A stretch of 64,000 bases of DNA from Myxococcales bacterium (GTDB lineage Bacteria > Myxococcota_A > Polyangia > Haliangiales > Haliangiaceae): contig CANKMW010000009.1 in the NCBI GenBank assembly GCA_947483555.1, positions 62,001 through 126,000 of the forward strand, written 5' to 3'. Under the pieces are notes generated by a model. It searched no databases and had not been told where the DNA came from. It worked only from the letters and a program-made list of their open reading frames with translations. The position numbers and the translations under genes are program-made. Below are positions 61,501 through 64,000 of this stretch, piece by piece. How positions within the stretch are numbered: the first letter of the stretch is position 1; the number at the start of each line of letters is the position of its first letter.

Positions 61501-62078
61501 GCGGCGTCGTTGACCGCCCGGTTGATCCACAGGGTCGCGGTGTCGGGATTGGAATAGGTCGGCGCCGAGGCCACGAACACGTCGTCCCAGCCGTCGCCGT
61601 TGAAGTCCGCCGCCGCGGTCGGGCGCCAGCGGTGCGACGCGGTGGCGGAGACCAGCTGGCGCGCCATCACGAACTTCGGGGTCCGCACCGCGTTGGGATC
61701 GTTCCAGTCGGGGGCCGGGTTCTCGGAGGTCCGGTTGCGATAGATGCGGACGAACGAGGTCGCCTCGCCGACCCCGACGAAGTCGTCCCAGGTGTCCTTG
61801 TTGAAGTCGCCGACCGCCGCGAACACGGTGAGGTCGGTGATGCCGAGCGCGGTGCTGCGGAACAGGCCGGCGGCCTGCTCGAGCCGCAGCTTGGCGCCGG
61901 TGGTGTCGTAGACGATGCCGTCCTTGAGCTCGGTCTCGGTGTCGAGCGTGGTGCCGGCCCAGTTGGACGGGTTCGACGTCGCCGGACAGGTGACGTCGGC
62001 GGCCGCCAGCGGCATCCACGTGATGGCGGTGACGGCGGTCGACAGGGCCAGCGCGCGAAACGAGATCGAATGGCTCAC
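58536..62078 (-). CDS. pilY1: PilY1-like pilus tip protein with FG-GAP repeats
   Basis: 1180 aa from the GTG at 62078 (GGGAGG upstream); a Sec signal (ALALSTAVTAITWMPLAAA) is cleaved. The N-terminal half carries five or more FG-GAP/VCBS calcium-binding blades (DFNKDTWDDFVGVG, DFNGDGWDDVFVAS, DYNGDRKIDLLVGSG, DVDGDGRRDLIAGAP, DFSGDGKKDLIVGTD). The C-terminal half is the PilY1 beta propeller (GAKTGMIHAVQTN, FVIAGTGVAFDNPVAPWERG, VVFADACGNVYKLDPAKD). PilY1 sits at the pilus tip and modulates adhesion and retraction in a Ca2+-dependent way. The FG-GAP half replaces the von Willebrand-type domain of Pseudomonas PilY1. Confidence 0.88.
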   Translation of the reverse strand: MSHSISFRALALSTAVTAITWMPLAAADVTCPATSNPSNWAGTTLDTETELKDGIVYDTTGAKLRLEQAAGLFRSTALGITDLTVFAAVGDFNKDTWDDFVGVGEATSFVRIYRNRTSENPAPDWNDPNAVRTPKFVMARQLVSATASHRWRPTAAADFNGDGWDDVFVASAPTYSNPDTATLWINRAVNDAAGNPQFLASVSAMASGTAPSAMGAQTWGGTSIQALDYNGDRKIDLLVGSGYNNGTIRIFLNNCSTASGAQPAAPAPRRCGTSPRFTYASTLITNMGFPTDANLPVFRFDDVDGDGRRDLIAGAPSCCTTAASRLRLWKGVDGGGINTASFQSIAFQGAATAVLVADFSGDGKKDLIVGTDNWNYNAGNGGASFYWVNNGTATPFSRARLNLTTTNNPTYDFDVGFVFNYDHDPSNTPDVMIADGNHTSSFYVFANRMVSQYVPCGEVASGTIDLGALQNSEMVVTAARIDPDYTLNTGTIRFFVSNEEPPNWIEATDCGDSSGDLCASFQKPVGREVRWKAVMCSNAAHTRTPELRSIEMTFDYTQALEHFRAGVIVNDGVTYLGGFRQPGDRGSFYAVNAALDATYWDAADAIDSASDGSRNIYTATDAGNVRLDFTVANASSAQLQDVLDAADQAQAASVIAWVRSARFGIGNAGIQLSRLGAIETSTPAILTKPAIPIWYSFASATDKARHVAFQNQYADRKGLVLFGAKTGMIHAVQTNPTSITTAPSGREAWAFVPPKTAGGMIADQTSSIAAGTTEVSAFPDGSPTLADYRRSDGTFATAAVVGAGNGGKSIVALDVTETVDPDTGTVLGPTPLWTATPGDADAGQGHAKPAVARVYVANTERYFVIAGTGVAFDNPVAPWERGRIVAAYDLATGEMVWQFKAACPLTTDVSVFETDDDLEPGAPTINGYADRVVFADACGNVYKLDPAKDLNGAFNDNSALGSIEVDDLSGVKQMAMFSTATTSGALGAPSPISGTLAVRADSSTRAVLFFGTGGLESHAVTQTNEFYAVYADTGAIRSKLTGACTLNSCEKFYGGVVVTPEQVIFTRTKDPVVGTSTCDLGSTVVQGMRLDADTAGNFAEDFSQTLASAVMGALYGDAGALYFATLSGDVSRIGTPRAANAGDDSNATNPPPQFGGGSESGTTTVGNADALALLGWRQVY

Positions 62079-62704
62079 GGCGAACCTCCCGGCGTGTACG
62101 TCGCCACGTCCGTGGCGATGATGGTCGTCAAGCAATCGTTGCGCCCCGCCCCGTCCTCGGCCATCCCCCTCTGTCCGTAACCCGGACAGGGTCGAGGACC
62201 GCCAGCACCGGTGATCTCGACGCCGACCTGCCACTCGACCTGGGCCACCGCCCCGTTGGGTCCGAAGCCGGTCGAGCGGATGATCACGCGGCCATCGGCG
62301 TCGTCGCCGGTGAGGTAGCCATCGTCGTCGAGGTTGTTGAGGACCTCGACGGCGTACCAGGCGTTGATGTCGATCGCGAACAGGTTGCCGGCGTCACCGG
62401 GCTGGGCGTGATTGCCGACGATATCGACCGGGCTCTGGGGCGTGGTGTTGGCCGGCTCGACGAAGGCGCTCCACTTGGTGGCGGTGTCGACGTTGCGGCG
62501 CAGGTAGTCCATCGCGGCGGCGGCGCCACTCTCGGCGGCATAGAGCGCGGTCGATCGATGGCGCTCGTGGCCGACGGCACCGACGCCGCCCTGCACCGAC
62601 AGCACGGTGAGCCCGCCCAGCGTCACCAGGCCGGTGAGGGCGATCATCGCCACCAGGAGCGCGCTGCCGCGCTGATGTCGCCTACCTTGCCGAGTTGTAC
62701 GCAC
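62075..62704 (-). CDS. pilX: Minor pilin, PilX-like
   Basis: 209 aa from the GTG at 62704. HQRGSALLVAMIALTGLVTLGGLTVLSVQGGVGAV matches the PilX N-terminus (RGSALLV), followed by ALYAAESGAAAAMDYLRRN. It overlaps PilY1 by 4 bp (GTGA) and is the first gene of the minor-pilin operon. In Pseudomonas and Myxococcus the equivalent protein joins the tip complex. An upstream GTG at 62737 is possible. Confidence 0.85.
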   Translation of the reverse strand: MRTTRQGRRHQRGSALLVAMIALTGLVTLGGLTVLSVQGGVGAVGHERHRSTALYAAESGAAAAMDYLRRNVDTATKWSAFVEPANTTPQSPVDIVGNHAQPGDAGNLFAIDINAWYAVEVLNNLDDDGYLTGDDADGRVIIRSTGFGPNGAVAQVEWQVGVEITGAGGPRPCPGYGQRGMAEDGAGRNDCLTTIIATDVATYTPGGSP

Positions 62705-62931
62705 GCCAGGACATGGTCGCGCAGACCTGGGCCCGACACAATTGATTTGCGGGTTAGCGATGGGGCAGCGCCTGGTGTGCGCTGGCTCGTGTGCGCTGAT
62801 GTCAGCGCGACGATCAGCCGTCGCGGCGAAAAATCGGTCAAGTCGACAAGTCTTGATAATCGCCAAGGTTTCAGATGGTCCGGCGACCGGCCCGCCGCCG
62901 CCTTCATCACCCGCGTCGTGCGACCTCGGAC

Positions 62932-62937
62932 TACAAT
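62932..62937 (+). promoter_or_regulatory. -10 element immediately before the FHA-sigma54 gene
   Basis: TACAAT (5/6 match to TATAAT) with 6 nt to the GTG start; transcription would begin on or next to the start codon. No ribosome site is visible. Confidence 0.5.
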
Positions 62938-62943
62938 ACCGCC

Positions 62944-64000
<1,057 letters not shown>

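Overview
The window is GC-rich, gene-dense bacterial DNA that looks like the chromosome of a myxobacterium (Myxococcota, most likely Polyangia near Haliangium or the Kofleriaceae). The basis is gene content: a Ser/Thr kinase with DWG instead of DFG fused to WD40 repeats, a zinc-ribbon/adenylate-cyclase/AAA/TPR regulator, an FHA-sigma54 activator, many lipoproteins with Asp/Cys-rich linkers, MopE-like and thrombospondin-type-3 repeats, and a PilX/PilY1/PilV/PilW minor-pilin cassette. No phage, IS element or CRISPR array was seen. One tRNA gene (Ala, GGC) is present. All assignments come from reading motifs by eye; no database search was run.

Layout. 1-4.4 kb: an OmpA-family protein cut by the window edge, a TIM-barrel-like lipoprotein, a radical SAM protein, a Uma2 nuclease and a small lipoprotein. 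4.8-9.8 kb: a tight four-gene ABC operon resembling GldA/GldF/GldG plus a DUF4340 protein. 9.8-15.9 kb: an unknown protein coupled to a 1072-aa cyclase/ATPase/TPR regulator, then SRPBCC and HtrA/DegP genes. 16-25.8 kb: an MBL-fold hydrolase, iron superoxide dismutase, a WD40 kinase coupled to a membrane-anchored nuclease-like protein, an M3 metallopeptidase lipoprotein, a second Uma2, SRPBCC and EVE proteins. 25.8-33 kb: envelope proteins, a PhaR-like regulator, a cupredoxin, a MopE-like lipoprotein, FKBP and a beta-propeller lipoprotein. 33-43.4 kb: a hybrid histidine kinase, a 904-aa lipoprotein with a strong terminator, unknown proteins, DedA and an alpha/beta-hydrolase lipoprotein. 43.4-45.7 kb: an XRE/AbiEii toxin-antitoxin block bounded by a direct duplication of the end of the preceding gene. 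45.7-52.1 kb: an OPA-type MFS transporter, a GspE-N/MshEN protein, tRNA-Ala, small lipoproteins, a divergent LysR/SnoaL pair and hemerythrin. 52.1-53.6 kb: a scarred region (UPF0178 gene run into a headless gene, and a TetR-like tail). 53.6-56.3 kb: a divergent HemF homologue and two lipoproteins. 56.3-62.7 kb: the minor pilin/PilY1 operon on the minus strand. 62.9-64 kb: an FHA-sigma54 activator cut by the window end.

Two points stand out. First, at least ten transcription-unit-leading genes carry a TAnnnT hexamer only 6-10 nt before the start codon and no Shine-Dalgarno sequence, which suggests frequent leaderless transcription. Second, the toxin-antitoxin block has a 10-bp inverted repeat whose right arm abuts the antitoxin start codon, and the block lies between two copies of an ~85-bp sequence, so it looks like an acquired or duplicated island. 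Downstream operon genes instead use 1-bp or 4-bp stop/start overlaps, and several secreted-protein genes have classical GGAG-type ribosome binding sites.
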